Source of the DNA: Mycobacterium angelicum
Lineage (GTDB): Bacteria > Actinomycetota > Actinomycetes > Mycobacteriales > Mycobacteriaceae
NCBI RefSeq assembly: GCF_002086155.1
Contig: NZ_MVHE01000010.1
Location: 1 to 64,000 of the forward strand
DNA length: 64,000 bases
Direction: 5' to 3'
The translations under genes and the position numbers were made by a program. Positions within the stretch are counted from its first letter, which is position 1. Every line of letters starts with the position of its first letter. Under the pieces are notes generated by a model. That model ran no database searches. It was not told the DNA's origin and saw only the letters and a program-made list of their open reading frames with translations. Of the stretch, positions 7,776-19,826 are shown piece by piece.

Positions 7776-10125
7776 GCGCGAGTTCCTTTTCCACGTCCGC
7801 GTACGGCCGTCCGGACACATCCACGGTGACCTGGGCGATGGTGCCGCCGGTGAAGCTGAACGGGGCTTTGTAGCGGCTGGATACCGCCGAGCCACCGTTG
7901 CGTCCGACGGTGATGCCGGCACCGGCCAGTCCGAATGTTCCGGGATGCGTCGTGATCTCGGTCAACGAGCCGACCTCATGCTCGTCGAAGAACAGCGCGC
8001 CGTCACCGATCGGGGTGTGACTGTTGGGCACGGTTCCCGTCCGCGTGTAACAGACGCCGAGCAGGTGCCTGCCGAGCGGGATCGGCCCGTTCGACGAAAT
8101 GAGCTGTTGGCGCTCACCCAGGAAGTTGTAGACGTAGTGCAGCCGCCCGTCCTGGATGAACAGCACGTGGCCGCCATGGGCACCGCCCTGCTTGAACAGC
8201 ACACCCTCGGCGCCGGTGGTGTCGATGGTTACATCGGCCACCACGGTGAACGAGCGGCCACGGATTTCGGCGGCAGCGCCGATGCCGACATCGGCGCAAT
8301 TGGGGTAATAGAGGTAGCTGGATCGATCGGTGACCAGATACGGTCGCGACCGCATCATCGTCTCGACGATGTTGAGATCCGACAGCGGCAGCCCGTTGTA
8401 CTTGTCGGCCTCCGAATACCACAGCGCCTTGAGTTCCTCGAGCTTGTCGGGATGTTCGGCGGCCAGGTCGTGGCACTGGCTGCGGTCCTTCTCGATGTGG
8501 AACAGTTCCCACCGGTCGGCGTCGAAGTGCGACCAGCCTGCCGGTGTTGCGGCGTGAATGGTGTTGGCAAACCAGCCCTTATGCCAGATTCCGCGGGTGC
8601 CCAGCATCGTGTAGAACTGGGTCTCCTTGCCGGTGTCAACGCCCGGATCAGCAAGGGCCGCTTTGAAACTCACGCCGTCCAACGGCCGCTGCCGAATGCC
8701 CTTGACCGTCTCCGGCGGAGCCATGCCCAGCAGGTCATAAACCGTCGGCGTGACGTCGCAGACGTTGACGTAGTTGTCGCGGACCTCGCCGTGCGCGGCA
8801 ATTCCGTTGGGCCAGGAGATGATTGCGGTGTCGGCGATGCCGCCCTCGTGCGAGGCGTAGCGCTTGAACAGCTTGTAGGGGGTGTTGAAGGCCATCGCCC
8901 ACCCGATCGGGTAATGGTTGTAGGTCTGCGGGCCACCGAGGTGGTCGAAGAGCTTCATGCTCTCCTCCACGGTGTCGATATAGCCGTTGAAGAACTTGCC
9001 CTCGTTGACCGATCCGTTCGGTCCGCCCTCACCGCTGGCCCCGTTGTCGGAGATCACCACGATGATCGTGTTGTCCAGTTGGCCGGATTCGTCCAAATAG
9101 TCCAGGATTCGGCCGATCTGCGCGTCGGTGTAGCTGAGGAAGCCGGCGAACACCTCGGCCATCCGGTTGAAGAGTTTGCGCTCTTCGTCATTGAGGGTGT
9201 CCCAGGGCCGCACCGTGTCCTGCAACGGCCAGGCCTCGCCGTTGGGGCCCTTCACGTCGAGGTAGGGGTTGATCGGCGACAGTTCGGTGTCCGGCGGCAC
9301 GATGCCCATCGACTTCTGTTTTTCCAGTGCGATCTCGCGGTAGCGCTCGTAGCCCATGTCGAACTTGCCGGCGTACTTGTCGGCCCATTCCTTGAAGACG
9401 TGGTGGGGGGCATGCCCGGCGCCGGGGCATACGTAGCTGAACCACGGCTTGTCAGGAGCGATCACCTTGGCGTCGCGAATGAATTCGATTGTCTTGTCGG
9501 CGATGTCTTTCGACAGGTGATAGCCGTCCTCGGGCGTGCCGGGCGGGTTCACCGGGTGGTTGTCGTACATCAGGTCGGGGTACCACTGGTCGGTTTCACC
9601 GCCCATGAAGCCGTAGAAGCGTTCGAAACCCCGCGAAGTCGGCCAGTGCCGCTTGGTGGCGGCCATGCTGGATTCCTCCAACGGCGTGAGGTGCCACTTT
9701 CCGACGCAGTAGGTGTTGTAACCGCGTTCGGCGAGCACCTCGCTCAGTAGCGCGGTGTCGGCCGGAACCCTGCCGTTGCAGTTGGGGAATCCGTCGGTGA
9801 ACTCCTCAATGGTGGCCATGCCGACGGTGGTCGCGTTGCGGCCGGTCAGCAGCGACGCCCTGGTCGGCGAGCACAGCGCGGTGGTGTGAAACTGCGAAAG
9901 CCGCACCCCGCGCTCGGCGATTCGGCTCATGGCGGGCATCTCGACCAGGCCGCCGAAACAGTCCCAGGTCGCGATGCCGGTGTCGTCCCAAACCAGATAG
10001 AGGATGTTCGGCGAGTTCTCCGGTGCCGTCGGGGCAGCGTAGGGGCCCCAATCCGGTTCCGAATCGCGGATGTCGAGTTCGATCTTCCCGTTAAACTCGG
10101 TCACCTTCGCAGGCCTCACTCCCAT
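7756..10125 (-). CDS. atsA: Arylsulfatase AtsA (type I sulfatase)
   Basis: Hydrolyses sulfate esters with a formylglycine nucleophile. The 789-residue protein shows the alkaline-phosphatase/sulfatase fold: metal-binding WDD near residues 46-48, the modification signature CSPTR with Cys85, the downstream LLTGRN, GKWHLTP, and VVISDNGASGEGG for the second metal-site segment. The last ~200 residues form a beta-rich extension typical of long arylsulfatases. There is no obvious export signal. The cluster also encodes the formylglycine-generating enzyme needed for activity. The ATG at 10125 has AGGTAAG upstream and faces a divergent methyltransferase gene. Confidence 0.95.
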   Translation of the reverse strand: MGVRPAKVTEFNGKIELDIRDSEPDWGPYAAPTAPENSPNILYLVWDDTGIATWDCFGGLVEMPAMSRIAERGVRLSQFHTTALCSPTRASLLTGRNATTVGMATIEEFTDGFPNCNGRVPADTALLSEVLAERGYNTYCVGKWHLTPLEESSMAATKRHWPTSRGFERFYGFMGGETDQWYPDLMYDNHPVNPPGTPEDGYHLSKDIADKTIEFIRDAKVIAPDKPWFSYVCPGAGHAPHHVFKEWADKYAGKFDMGYERYREIALEKQKSMGIVPPDTELSPINPYLDVKGPNGEAWPLQDTVRPWDTLNDEERKLFNRMAEVFAGFLSYTDAQIGRILDYLDESGQLDNTIIVVISDNGASGEGGPNGSVNEGKFFNGYIDTVEESMKLFDHLGGPQTYNHYPIGWAMAFNTPYKLFKRYASHEGGIADTAIISWPNGIAAHGEVRDNYVNVCDVTPTVYDLLGMAPPETVKGIRQRPLDGVSFKAALADPGVDTGKETQFYTMLGTRGIWHKGWFANTIHAATPAGWSHFDADRWELFHIEKDRSQCHDLAAEHPDKLEELKALWYSEADKYNGLPLSDLNIVETMMRSRPYLVTDRSSYLYYPNCADVGIGAAAEIRGRSFTVVADVTIDTTGAEGVLFKQGGAHGGHVLFIQDGRLHYVYNFLGERQQLISSNGPIPLGRHLLGVCYTRTGTVPNSHTPIGDGALFFDEHEVGSLTEITTHPGTFGLAGAGITVGRNGGSAVSSRYKAPFSFTGGTIAQVTVDVSGRPYADVEKELALAFSRD

Positions 10126-10246
10126 AGTGGACTTACCTGGACATCGCGTGCAGATTACACCTGCCGACAGGGTAATGAGCCCGCCTCAGAATCACCTGAG
10201 ACACGGGCTGCCGAAGGGCGCAATTCGCGCCAGAAGGGACAACCCG

Positions 10247-10930
10247 ATGGATGACGGGGCGACACCACCCGATCCCAGCGCGCTCGCAGCCGACGGCACC
10301 GCGGTCGAAATCTATCGTCGGCTGCCGTCGACGTCAGAGCTCGAATACATCGCAGCTCAGTTGGGGCCCAACAGCTCAGTACTGGACCTAGGCGCGGGCA
10401 CCGGCCGCATCGCCGACCCTCTTGTCATGCTTGGTCACCGGGTCACCGCCGTCGATAGTTCGGCCGCAATGCTGGTGCACGTCCAACACGCGCGAAAAGT
10501 GCAAGCATCTTTCGAGGATCTGGCGTTGGCCGAAAAGTTCGATTGCGTGCTGTTGATCGGCAGCATCATCAACTACCCGGGGACCCAGCCGCGCAGGTCG
10601 GTGTTGGCCGCGGTTGCCCGTCATCTGGCACCTAACGGCCAGGCCATACTGAATTGGGCACCACCGGCGTTGATCGCGTCGCGACCGGCGGGTTTCATCC
10701 AGTCGCTCACCTTCGGCGCGGTAACAACGACCCTGACCATTCACTCCAACACGGGGCGCATCACCGAGGGTGAGTTCACCCTGGAGGCCGACGGCCGTCG
10801 CTGGCGCCAGTCGATAACGGCGGAAAAGCTGAGCGCCGACACAGTACGTGACGAACTGCACCGCGCTGGGCTGGTGCTGACAACGGCTGATCCCGAGACC
10901 ACCCGCTGGCTGCATGCCAAGCTGGCATAG
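10247..10930 (+). CDS. Class I SAM-dependent methyltransferase
   Basis: 227 residues. The motif I loop VLDLGAGTGRI (about residues 46-56) binds S-adenosylmethionine, VTAVDSS follows as motif II, and FDCVLLIGSIINYPG as the motif IV region. I chose the ATG at 10247 because AGAAGGGA lies seven bases upstream; the frame is open further upstream but overlaps atsA antisense. It is divergent from atsA and followed by an amidohydrolase gene about 55 bases on, so those two probably form an operon. The substrate is unknown. Confidence 0.82.
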   Translation: MDDGATPPDPSALAADGTAVEIYRRLPSTSELEYIAAQLGPNSSVLDLGAGTGRIADPLVMLGHRVTAVDSSAAMLVHVQHARKVQASFEDLALAEKFDCVLLIGSIINYPGTQPRRSVLAAVARHLAPNGQAILNWAPPALIASRPAGFIQSLTFGAVTTTLTIHSNTGRITEGEFTLEADGRRWRQSITAEKLSADTVRDELHRAGLVLTTADPETTRWLHAKLA

Positions 10931-10985
10931 CATCGACGGTCAGCGACCAAGAAGTACTGGCGTGGCATCCGAAAGGGCCGGAATC

Positions 10986-11978
10986 GTGCGAATCATCGCT
11001 TTGGAAGAGCATTTTGCGACTCCCGGCACTTTCGAAGGGCCCGGCCGGGAGTTCGTCGATCACTTGGCGTCGTCGACGTCGCAGACCTTCCCCGCCAGTC
11101 CGTCGCAGCTCGTCGAACGGTTATACGACCTGTCCGACGGGCGCATTGCCGCGATGGATGCGGCGGGGGTCGATGTTCAAGTGCTGTCGCTGACCTCACC
11201 CGGACTCGAGCAGCTGCGCGCCCCGGACGCCATCGCCGCGGCGCGTGAGGTCAACGATCAACTCGCGCGGGCAATTCAGCGCCATCCGGAGCGGTTCGCC
11301 GGTTTTGCCGCGCTGCCCACTGCAGATCCGGTTGCCGCAGCCGACGAGTTGCAGCGGGCGGTACGCGAATACCGATTCGTGGGCGCCATCATCAACGGCC
11401 ACTGCCAAGGACGCCGCCTCGATGACGAATTCTTTTGGCCGATTCTTCAGCGGGCCGAGGAGCTGGGGGCTCCGCTTTACCTGCATCCGACTCCACCGCC
11501 GGCCTCGGTATTCGAGCCGCTCTACGCGGGCAACTACCCGGCGTCGGTCGCGTTCCTGCTCTCGACTGCTGCATGGGGCTGGCACATCGAAACCGCGACG
11601 CACCTGTTACGGCTGATCCTCAGCGGCGCGTTCGATCGGTTCCCGCGGCTGCAGGTCATCATCGGTCATATGGGTGAAGCGCTGCCGGCCATGCTCCCGA
11701 GACTGGATGTTGTGCTGACCGCCGCCGCGACGAACCTCAATTACCCTATGTCGCATTACCTGCGCCACAACGTGTACTACACCTTCGCCGGATTCAACTG
11801 GACCCCACAGTTTTTGGCGTTGCTGCTGCAGGTCGGCGTCGACCGCATCATGTTCGCGACCGACTACCCGTATTCACCGATGCCCGAGGCGACAGCCTTC
11901 CTGGCCGGCATTCCGGTGAGCCCGCAGGACCGCGCGCAAATCGCCCACGGCAACGCCGAACAGCTGCTGGGGCTTTGA
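10986..11978 (+). CDS. Amidohydrolase-2 family protein (decarboxylase-like)
   Basis: 330 residues from a GTG at 10986 with GAAAGGG eight bases upstream. The N-terminal IIALEEHF supplies the ExH metal ligands in place of HxH, as in the gamma-resorcylate and aminocarboxymuconate-semialdehyde decarboxylase group. Later come LYLHPTPPP (metal His), VIIGHMGE (His) and FATDYPYS (catalytic Asp). These residues support a metal-dependent TIM barrel acting on an aromatic acid or a related compound; the true substrate cannot be read from the sequence. It ends 11 bases before the convergent rpsQ stop. Confidence 0.85.
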   Translation: MRIIALEEHFATPGTFEGPGREFVDHLASSTSQTFPASPSQLVERLYDLSDGRIAAMDAAGVDVQVLSLTSPGLEQLRAPDAIAAAREVNDQLARAIQRHPERFAGFAALPTADPVAAADELQRAVREYRFVGAIINGHCQGRRLDDEFFWPILQRAEELGAPLYLHPTPPPASVFEPLYAGNYPASVAFLLSTAAWGWHIETATHLLRLILSGAFDRFPRLQVIIGHMGEALPAMLPRLDVVLTAAATNLNYPMSHYLRHNVYYTFAGFNWTPQFLALLLQVGVDRIMFATDYPYSPMPEATAFLAGIPVSPQDRAQIAHGNAEQLLGL

Positions 11979-11989
11979 GCGGATTGGGG

Positions 11990-12361
11990 CTACTTGGCCT
12001 TCTCCAGGATCTCGACGAGCCGCCAGCGCTTGGTAGCCGACAGCGGACGGGTCTCCATCAGCGCCACGCGGTCGCCGATGCCGGCGATGCTCTCCTCGTC
12101 GTGCGCTTTGACCTTCTTGGTGGTCCGAATGATCTTGCCGTACAGCGGGTGTCGCATACGGTCTTCCAGCTCGACCACAATGGTCTTCTGCATCTTGTCG
12201 CTCACCACGTACCCGATGCGCGTCTTACGACGGCCACGAGTCTTCGGGTTGGCCGGAGTGTGCTTGGGGCCCTTGTCTTTTGCCGCAGCATCCTTGGCAG
12301 CGGCCGACTTAGGAGCTGCCTTGGCAGCCGCTTTCTTGGCGGGAGTCTTCGCCTCAGCCAT
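11990..12361 (-). CDS. rpsQ: 30S ribosomal protein S17
   Basis: Primary 16S rRNA-binding protein of the small subunit. The C-terminal ~80 residues are canonical S17 ([33 protein letters not shown]). The first ~40 are a Lys/Ala-rich extension ([17 protein letters not shown]) of the type common in mycobacterial S17. The ATG at 12361 shares one base with the rpmC stop; a GTG directly before it (12364) is an alternative start. It is the last gene of the S10 operon here. The spc operon genes do not follow directly. Confidence 0.95.
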   Translation of the reverse strand: MAEAKTPAKKAAAKAAPKSAAAKDAAAKDKGPKHTPANPKTRGRRKTRIGYVVSDKMQKTIVVELEDRMRHPLYGKIIRTTKKVKAHDEESIAGIGDRVALMETRPLSATKRWRLVEILEKAK

Positions 12362-12603
12362 CACGCATCCTTCTCGTCGGAACCATCGGGCCCAGCAGCC
12401 AGACCCAGTTCTCGTTCGCGCAGCACCGTGTAGACGCGCGCAATTTCCTGACGCACCGTGCGGAGCCGGCGGTTGTTGGTGAGCTGCCCGGTAGCCATCT
12501 GGAAGCGCAGGTTGAACAGCTCTTCCTTGGACTCGCGTACGCGCTCGTTCAACTCCTCGTCGGTGAGCTCACGCAGTTCGCCAGGCGAAATTCCCACTGC
12601 CAT
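12361..12603 (-). CDS. rpmC: 50S ribosomal protein L29
   Basis: 80 residues. Canonical L29 two-helix protein near the exit tunnel, with the signature [13 protein letters not shown] and the following helix [20 protein letters not shown]. The acidic tail [10 protein letters not shown] is longer than in many bacteria but usual in actinobacteria. Its start shares one base with the rplP stop and its stop one base with the rpsQ start, so translation is probably coupled. Confidence 0.96.
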   Translation of the reverse strand: MAVGISPGELRELTDEELNERVRESKEELFNLRFQMATGQLTNNRRLRTVRQEIARVYTVLRERELGLAAGPDGSDEKDA

Positions 12604-13019
12604 CAGAACTGATCCTCTCGGGTAACGATGCGTGCCTTGATCGGCAATTTGTGGATCGCACGGGTCAATGCGGCCCGGGCGGTCTGCTCATTGGGGTAGC
12701 TCAGCTCGAACAGCACCCGGCCCGGCTTGACGTTGACCACCCACCACTCCGGCGAGCCCTTACCCGAACCCATCCGGGTCTCGGCGGGCTTCTTGGTCAG
12801 CGGGCGGTCCGGGAAGATGTTGATCCAGACCTTGCCGCCACGCTTGATGTGCCGGTTGATGGCGATACGAGCCGACTCGATCTGCCGGTTGGTGACATAG
12901 GCGTGCTCAAGAGCCTGGATGCCATAGTCGCCGAAGTTCACCGTCGTACCGCCACTGGCGATGCCACGCTGGCGGGGATGGTGCTGCTTGCGGTGTTTAA
13001 CCTTGCGGGGAATCAACAT
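12603..13019 (-). CDS. rplP: 50S ribosomal protein L16
   Basis: 138 residues. L16 sits near the A site of the large subunit. The N-terminal [19 protein letters not shown], the central [20 protein letters not shown] and the following RMGSGKG are diagnostic. The length is normal. It lies between rpsC (three-base gap) and rpmC (one-base overlap) in the S10 operon. Confidence 0.97.
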   Translation of the reverse strand: MLIPRKVKHRKQHHPRQRGIASGGTTVNFGDYGIQALEHAYVTNRQIESARIAINRHIKRGGKVWINIFPDRPLTKKPAETRMGSGKGSPEWWVVNVKPGRVLFELSYPNEQTARAALTRAIHKLPIKARIVTREDQF

Positions 13020-13022
13020 GAT

Positions 13023-14430
<1,408 letters not shown>

Positions 14431-14434
<4 letters not shown>

Positions 14435-14712
14435 CGCCGCTTCGCCTTCCGGTCGTCCTTGATGTGCCCCTTGAAGGTGCGCGTCGGCGCGAACTCACCG
14501 AGCTTGTGGCCGACCATCGACTCGGTGACGAACACCGGGACGTGCTTGCGGCCGTCGTGCACGGCGAAGGTGTGACCGATGAAGTCCGGAATGATGGTCG
14601 AACGGCGCGACCAGGTCTTGATGACCTGCTTGCTGTTCTTCTCGTTCTGCACGTCGACCTTCTTGAGCAGATGGTCGTCGACGAACGGGCCCTTCTTCAG
14701 GCTGCGTGGCAT
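14431..14712 (-). CDS. rpsS: 30S ribosomal protein S19
   Basis: 93 residues. Canonical S19 ([50 protein letters not shown]), which binds 16S rRNA in the head of the small subunit. The start is 22 bases after the rplB stop and its stop overlaps rplV by four bases. Confidence 0.97.
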
Positions 14713-14734
14713 TGTTGGCTACTCCCCAGACTTC

Positions 14735-15577
<843 letters not shown>

Positions 15578-15616
15578 GTCTAATCAGATCTCTCTCTCGC
15601 GCGCGGCCAGCCCGGG

Positions 15617-15919
15617 CTAGGCCGGTGCTCCGAACAGGTCGATCGGCTTGCTGCCCGGGGCCAGAGTGACGATGGCGCGCTTGGTGCTCTTGCGCTTGCC
15701 GTATCCGGTGCGGGTGCGCTTGCGCTTGCCCTGCCTATTCGCGGTGTTCACCGATGCGACCTTGACCGAGAAGATCTTCTCGACAGCGATCTTGATCTGC
15801 GTCTTGTTCGAATCGGGGTGCACCACAAAGGTGTACACATTGTCGTCGAGCAGGCTGTAGGACTTCTCCGAGATGACCGGAGCCAGGATGATGTCGCGGG
15901 GGTCAGCGATGGTCGCCAT
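15617..15919 (-). CDS. rplW: 50S ribosomal protein L23
   Basis: 100 residues. L23 lies at the exit-tunnel mouth and forms the trigger factor and SRP docking site. The N-terminal [20 protein letters not shown] and the central [20 protein letters not shown] are diagnostic. It begins immediately after the rplD TAG with no spacer. Confidence 0.97.
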   Translation of the reverse strand: MATIADPRDIILAPVISEKSYSLLDDNVYTFVVHPDSNKTQIKIAVEKIFSVKVASVNTANRQGKRKRTRTGYGKRKSTKRAIVTLAPGSKPIDLFGAPA

Positions 15920-16579
15920 CTACGCCGTTACCTCCTCGGGGCTAGCCGTGTTCGCCGTGATGTAGGCATTGAGTGCCTCGACGCTGAACACCACATCGTC
16001 GGCGCGCAGCACGTCATAAGTGTTCAGCTGGTCGGGTGCCAGGAGATGCACGCCGGGCAGGTTGCGCACGCTCTTGGCGCCGGCCTCGTCGGCCCGCCCG
16101 ATGACCACCAGCACCTGCTTGCGGTCGGTGATGGTGCTCAGAAAAGCCTTGGCGCTCTTCGTGGAAGGTGTTTGGCCCTCCACCACTTCGGTGACCGCAT
16201 GGATGCGCCCGTTGCGGGCCCGGTCGGACAGCGCCCCGCGCAATGCCGCGGCGATCATCTTCTTGGGCGTGCGCTGGCTGTAGTCGCGCGGCTGCGGACC
16301 GTGCACCACGCCACCGCCGGTGAACTGCGGGGCCCGCGTCGAACCCTGCCGGGCGCGACCGGTTCCCTTCTGCCGGTAGGGCTTACGGCCACCGCCGCTG
16401 ACGTCGCCGCGCGTCTTCGTCGCGTGCGTACCCTGGCGGGCCGCCGCGCGCTGCGCGGTAACCACCTGGTGCATCAGCGCGATGTTGGCCGGGACATCGA
16501 ACAGCTCAGCGGGCAGTTCGATGGAGCCGTCCACCTTGCCGGCGGGCGTCTTGACGTCGATCTTGAGGCTGTTGGCCAT
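15920..16579 (-). CDS. rplD: 50S ribosomal protein L4
   Basis: 219 residues. The tunnel loop motif [20 protein letters not shown] and the globular part ([15 protein letters not shown]) identify L4. The ATG shares one base with the rplC TAA (TAATG). In enterobacteria L4 represses its own S10 operon; no such leader structure is evident here. Confidence 0.97.
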   Translation of the reverse strand: MANSLKIDVKTPAGKVDGSIELPAELFDVPANIALMHQVVTAQRAAARQGTHATKTRGDVSGGGRKPYRQKGTGRARQGSTRAPQFTGGGVVHGPQPRDYSQRTPKKMIAAALRGALSDRARNGRIHAVTEVVEGQTPSTKSAKAFLSTITDRKQVLVVIGRADEAGAKSVRNLPGVHLLAPDQLNTYDVLRADDVVFSVEALNAYITANTASPEEVTA

Positions 16580-17232
16580 TACTTCTCACCTCGCTTGATG
16601 GCGCTGCGGACAACCACGAGTCCGCCGGTGCGGCCGGGAACCGCGCCCTTGATGAGCAGGACGCCCTTCTCGGCATCGACCTTGTGCACCAACAGGTTTT
16701 GCACGGTCACCCGGTCGTTGCCCATCCGGCCAGACATCCGGGTGCCCTTGAACACCCGGGCCGGAGTGGCGCAGCCGCCGATCGAACCCGGACGGCGGTG
16801 CACCGCCTGGGCACCGTGGCTGGCGCCCTGGCCGCGGAAACCGTGTCGCTTCATCGTGCCGGCGTAGCCCTTGCCCTTGGAAGTGCCCGTCACGTCGACG
16901 TAGGTGCCGTCGGCGAAGATCTCCGCCGTCAGCTCCTGGCCGACCTCGTACTCGGCGATCGCGTCGGCGTCATCCAGCCGCAGCTCGGCCAGGTGGCGCC
17001 GCGGGTTCACACCGGCGGCGCTGTACTGACCGGTCACCGGCTTGTTGACCTTGCGCGGACTGATTTCGCCGTAGGCGAGTTGCACGGCGCTGTATCCGTC
17101 GCGTTCGGGGGTGCGGATGCGGGTCACCACGTTCGGCCCCGCCTTGACCACCGTCACCGGGACAACTCGGTTGTTCTCGTCGAACACCTGCGTCATGCCC
17201 AGCTTGGTGCCCAGAATGCCTTTTCTTGCCAT
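16579..17232 (-). CDS. rplC: 50S ribosomal protein L3
   Basis: 217 residues. L3 approaches the peptidyl-transferase centre. Diagnostic are [20 protein letters not shown] and the central [20 protein letters not shown] followed by GASHGAQ. The cysteine in [15 protein letters not shown] corresponds to the residue where linezolid-resistance substitutions occur and is wild type. It starts 14 bases after rpsJ. Confidence 0.97.
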   Translation of the reverse strand: MARKGILGTKLGMTQVFDENNRVVPVTVVKAGPNVVTRIRTPERDGYSAVQLAYGEISPRKVNKPVTGQYSAAGVNPRRHLAELRLDDADAIAEYEVGQELTAEIFADGTYVDVTGTSKGKGYAGTMKRHGFRGQGASHGAQAVHRRPGSIGGCATPARVFKGTRMSGRMGNDRVTVQNLLVHKVDAEKGVLLIKGAVPGRTGGLVVVRSAIKRGEK

Positions 17233-17246
17233 TGCTAGCCGAGCTC

Positions 17247-17552
17247 CTACTGGATGTTGACGTCGACACTTGCCGGAAGATCGATACGCATGAGGGCGTC
17301 AACGGTCTTCGGCGTGGGATCGAGGATGTCGATCAATCGCTTGTGAGTACGCATCTCGAAGTGCTCCCGCGAGTCCTTGTACTTATGCGGGGAGCGGATG
17401 ACGCAATACACGTTCTTCTCGGTCGGCAGCGGCACCGGACCTACGACGCTGGCACCCGTGCGGACGACGGTTTCGACGATCTTGCGTGCCGAAGCGTCAA
17501 TAGCCTCATGGTCGTAGGCCTTCAGCCTGATGCGGATCTTCTGTCCCGCCAC
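17247..17552 (-). CDS. rpsJ: 30S ribosomal protein S10
   Basis: 101 residues, first gene of the S10 operon. S10 also acts as NusE in transcription antitermination. It is canonical ([59 protein letters not shown]). It starts at a GTG (17552) with AGGAAAAG upstream. Val57-region residues next to those linked to tetracycline-class resistance look ordinary. Confidence 0.98.
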   Translation of the reverse strand: MAGQKIRIRLKAYDHEAIDASARKIVETVVRTGASVVGPVPLPTEKNVYCVIRSPHKYKDSREHFEMRTHKRLIDILDPTPKTVDALMRIDLPASVDVNIQ

Positions 17553-17928
17553 GCTTTTCCTACCTCATCTCCACTTGAGGCCCGTCTGGGCCTGGTGCCC
17601 CCAGCGCGCCGGTCGCCCCGGCCCTTTTCCGGGCCGAGTAGCGTCGCGCCGGTTACTGCGCCGCTGTTTACTAGTCGTGGTCCACCGACCCCCGCGCTCG
17701 GGCGTGTCACCCGCACGCAGCCTTGGTCGCGGCCGAAATTTGGTCGCTCTCCAAGGTTGGGACCGGACGCGCCCATTTGGGCGCTGGTCGTATGCCCTGC
17801 CAGGCGCAAACCCGGCGCAGGACAACCTGAACAGTATGCCTCAGATCACCGCTTGGGCCAAATCTCAGGCGAACCCACTGACGCGACCATTACGGCGCCG
17901 TAGGCTCGGCCCGGGCCCTAGGAGCACA
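17553..17928. promoter_or_regulatory. Intergenic region upstream of the S10 operon and a P450 gene
   Basis: About 375 bases separate the divergent rpsJ and P450 genes. It must carry the S10 operon promoter on the minus strand and the P450 promoter on the plus strand. I see no clean -35/-10 pair. AGGAG at 17920-17924 is the likely P450 ribosome-binding site. Frames in this stretch are open but have no protein-like character. Confidence 0.4.
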
Positions 17929-19179
17929 GTGAGCACACCGATCGTGGATCCGGCAGCGAAAGTCTTCGCGATACCGGCTGCCTACACCGACGAGCCACGG
18001 CTGCACGCCGCGCTGACGCACCTGCGCGCGCACGCGCCGGTGTCCTGGGTCGACCGTCCCCCGTTCCGGCCGTTCTGGGCGATCACCAAACACGCCGACG
18101 TCATGGAGATCGAGCGGGCCAACGACCTGTTTCTCAGCGCCCCGCGGCCGCTGCTGGCCCCCGCCGAGGCCGACGACCTGTCGCAATCCCTGCTGAACGC
18201 GGGTATGGGGCTGCGCACGCTGGTCCACATGGACGACCCCGAGCACCGGGTGGTGCGCGCCATTGGAGCCGACTGGTTTCGGCCCAAGGCGATGCGGGCG
18301 CTGAAGGTCCGCGTCGACGAGTTGGCCAAGATCCATGTCGACAAGATGCTCGAGGCCGGGACCGAATGTGACTTCGTTGCCGAGGTCGCCAAGAATTTCC
18401 CGCTCTTCGTGATCATGTCGTTGCTCGGCCTGCCGGAATCCGACTTTCCCCGGATGCTCAGCCTGACCCAGGAACTGTTCGGCGGTGACGACACCGAGTT
18501 CCAGCGCGGCACCACACCGGAAGAACAACTGCCCGTCCTGCTCGAATTCTTCAGTTACTTCAATGATCTGACCGCATCCCGTCGGGCAAACCCCACGCAG
18601 GACCTGGCATCGGCGATCGCCAACGCCCGAGTGGACGGCGAGCCGCTCTCCGAGATCGACACGGCGTCCTACTACGTGATCATCGCCACCGCCGGGCACG
18701 ACACCACCAGCGCGACGATCGCCGGCGGGCTGCAGGCACTGATCGAAAACCCCGACCAGCTCACTCGGCTGACCGCCAACCTGGACCTGATGCCGCTGGC
18801 CACCGACGAGATGATCCGCTGGATCACACCGGTCAAGGAGTTCATGCGCACCGCCGCCGCGGACACCACGGTGCGCGGGGTGCCCATCGCCAAAGGCGAA
18901 TCGGTATATCTGTCCTACGTCTCGGCCAACCGGGACGAGGAGGTGTTCGACGATCCGTTCCGCTTCGACGTCGGGCGAAACCCCAACAAACACTTGGCAT
19001 TCGGCTTCGGCGTGCACTTCTGCCTGGGGGCTGCACTGGCCCGCATGGAGGTCAGCAGCTTCTTCACCGAATTGTTGCCGCGGCTGAAATCCATTGAACT
19101 CAACGGCGAACCGGAACTCATCGCCACCACGTTCGTCGGGGGACTCAAGCACCTGCCGATTCGATACTCGCTGCGCTGA
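17929..19179 (+). CDS. Cytochrome P450
   Basis: 416 residues from a GTG at 17929, four bases after AGGAG; an ATG at 17836 is a less likely start. It is a soluble class I P450: I-helix oxygen-activation motif AGHDTT, a K-helix E..R region (TDEMIRWITPVKEFMR), and the heme loop FGFGVHFCLGAALAR whose Cys is the axial thiolate. No ferredoxin or reductase is adjacent; the ferredoxin-reductase-like gene in the mycofactocin region is the nearest candidate partner. The substrate is unknown. The 3' end overlaps the convergent TetR gene by 35 bases. Confidence 0.9.
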   Translation: MSTPIVDPAAKVFAIPAAYTDEPRLHAALTHLRAHAPVSWVDRPPFRPFWAITKHADVMEIERANDLFLSAPRPLLAPAEADDLSQSLLNAGMGLRTLVHMDDPEHRVVRAIGADWFRPKAMRALKVRVDELAKIHVDKMLEAGTECDFVAEVAKNFPLFVIMSLLGLPESDFPRMLSLTQELFGGDDTEFQRGTTPEEQLPVLLEFFSYFNDLTASRRANPTQDLASAIANARVDGEPLSEIDTASYYVIIATAGHDTTSATIAGGLQALIENPDQLTRLTANLDLMPLATDEMIRWITPVKEFMRTAAADTTVRGVPIAKGESVYLSYVSANRDEEVFDDPFRFDVGRNPNKHLAFGFGVHFCLGAALARMEVSSFFTELLPRLKSIELNGEPELIATTFVGGLKHLPIRYSLR

Positions 19180-19789
19180 GTCCGCGCTGAACATAGAGGA
19201 AGCCGTCGACAGCGGCGCGTGCGCATTCGCGATAGTCGAAGTTCGGCAGGGTGCTCAGCCGTCCTAGTACGAGCGGGCCGATCAGCAGCGCAATCGCCCG
19301 GGGCCGGTCCACCTCACCGAGCTCGGCCGCCGCGGCGCTGTCGAACAGGGCATCGAAAGGCGCCGCGTACTGCCGGGCGATGCGCTCCCGCAGCGTATTG
19401 ATCGCACTGTCGGCGCCCTGATTGTGGCGTGGCTCCGGCAACTCTTGCAGGTCTGGCCCCAGGGCCAGCCAGGACATCGCGGTCATCACGGCGGGCGCTT
19501 CGGCGATGAACTCGCCCTGGGCCAGCACGACCGCGAGCAACCTGTCCCGCAGCGAGCCGCGATCCGGCGGCATGGGTGCCGGCGGTATCAGACTGTTGAA
19601 GGTTGCCGCCAACAGATCATTGCCGCTTGGGAAGTGGCGATACAGGGTGGCCCGGGCTACCTTGGCGGTACGGGTGACCGCGTCCACGGTCACCGCCCCC
19701 GGGCCCCCCTCCAGCAACAAGGCGGCGGCGGCTTCGAGCAAACGAGCACGCGACCGTGCGGGACGCGGATCGGCGTTCGCGTCGGAAAT
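19145..19789 (-). CDS. TetR-family repressor, likely of the adjacent MFS pump
   Basis: The helix-turn-helix is in VTVDAVTRTAKVARATLYRHF. A start at the first standard codon, TTG 19741, would cut helix 1 (RSRARLLEAAAALL). Upstream in frame, SDANADPRPARSRAR continues the family N-terminus, and the best ribosome-binding site, AGGAGG (19799-19804), sits nine bases before an ATT at 19789. I therefore extend the gene to the ATT, giving 214 residues; this is inference. The divergent MFS gene and the palindromes between them suggest local autorepression and drug- or substrate-responsive control of the pump. Confidence 0.75.
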   Translation of the reverse strand: MSDANADPRPARSRARLLEAAAALLLEGGPGAVTVDAVTRTAKVARATLYRHFPSGNDLLAATFNSLIPPAPMPPDRGSLRDRLLAVVLAQGEFIAEAPAVMTAMSWLALGPDLQELPEPRHNQGADSAINTLRERIARQYAAPFDALFDSAAAAELGEVDRPRAIALLIGPLVLGRLSTLPNFDYRECARAAVDGFLYVQRGLSAASIESAGA

Positions 19790-19826
19790 TGTGAGACACC
19801 TCCTGGTTTCAGATGGTTTCAGAACA

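Noticed and set aside
7405-9750. 781-codon open frame antisense to atsA
   Set aside because: The opposite strand encodes a full-length sulfatase with all motifs; this frame is composition-driven.
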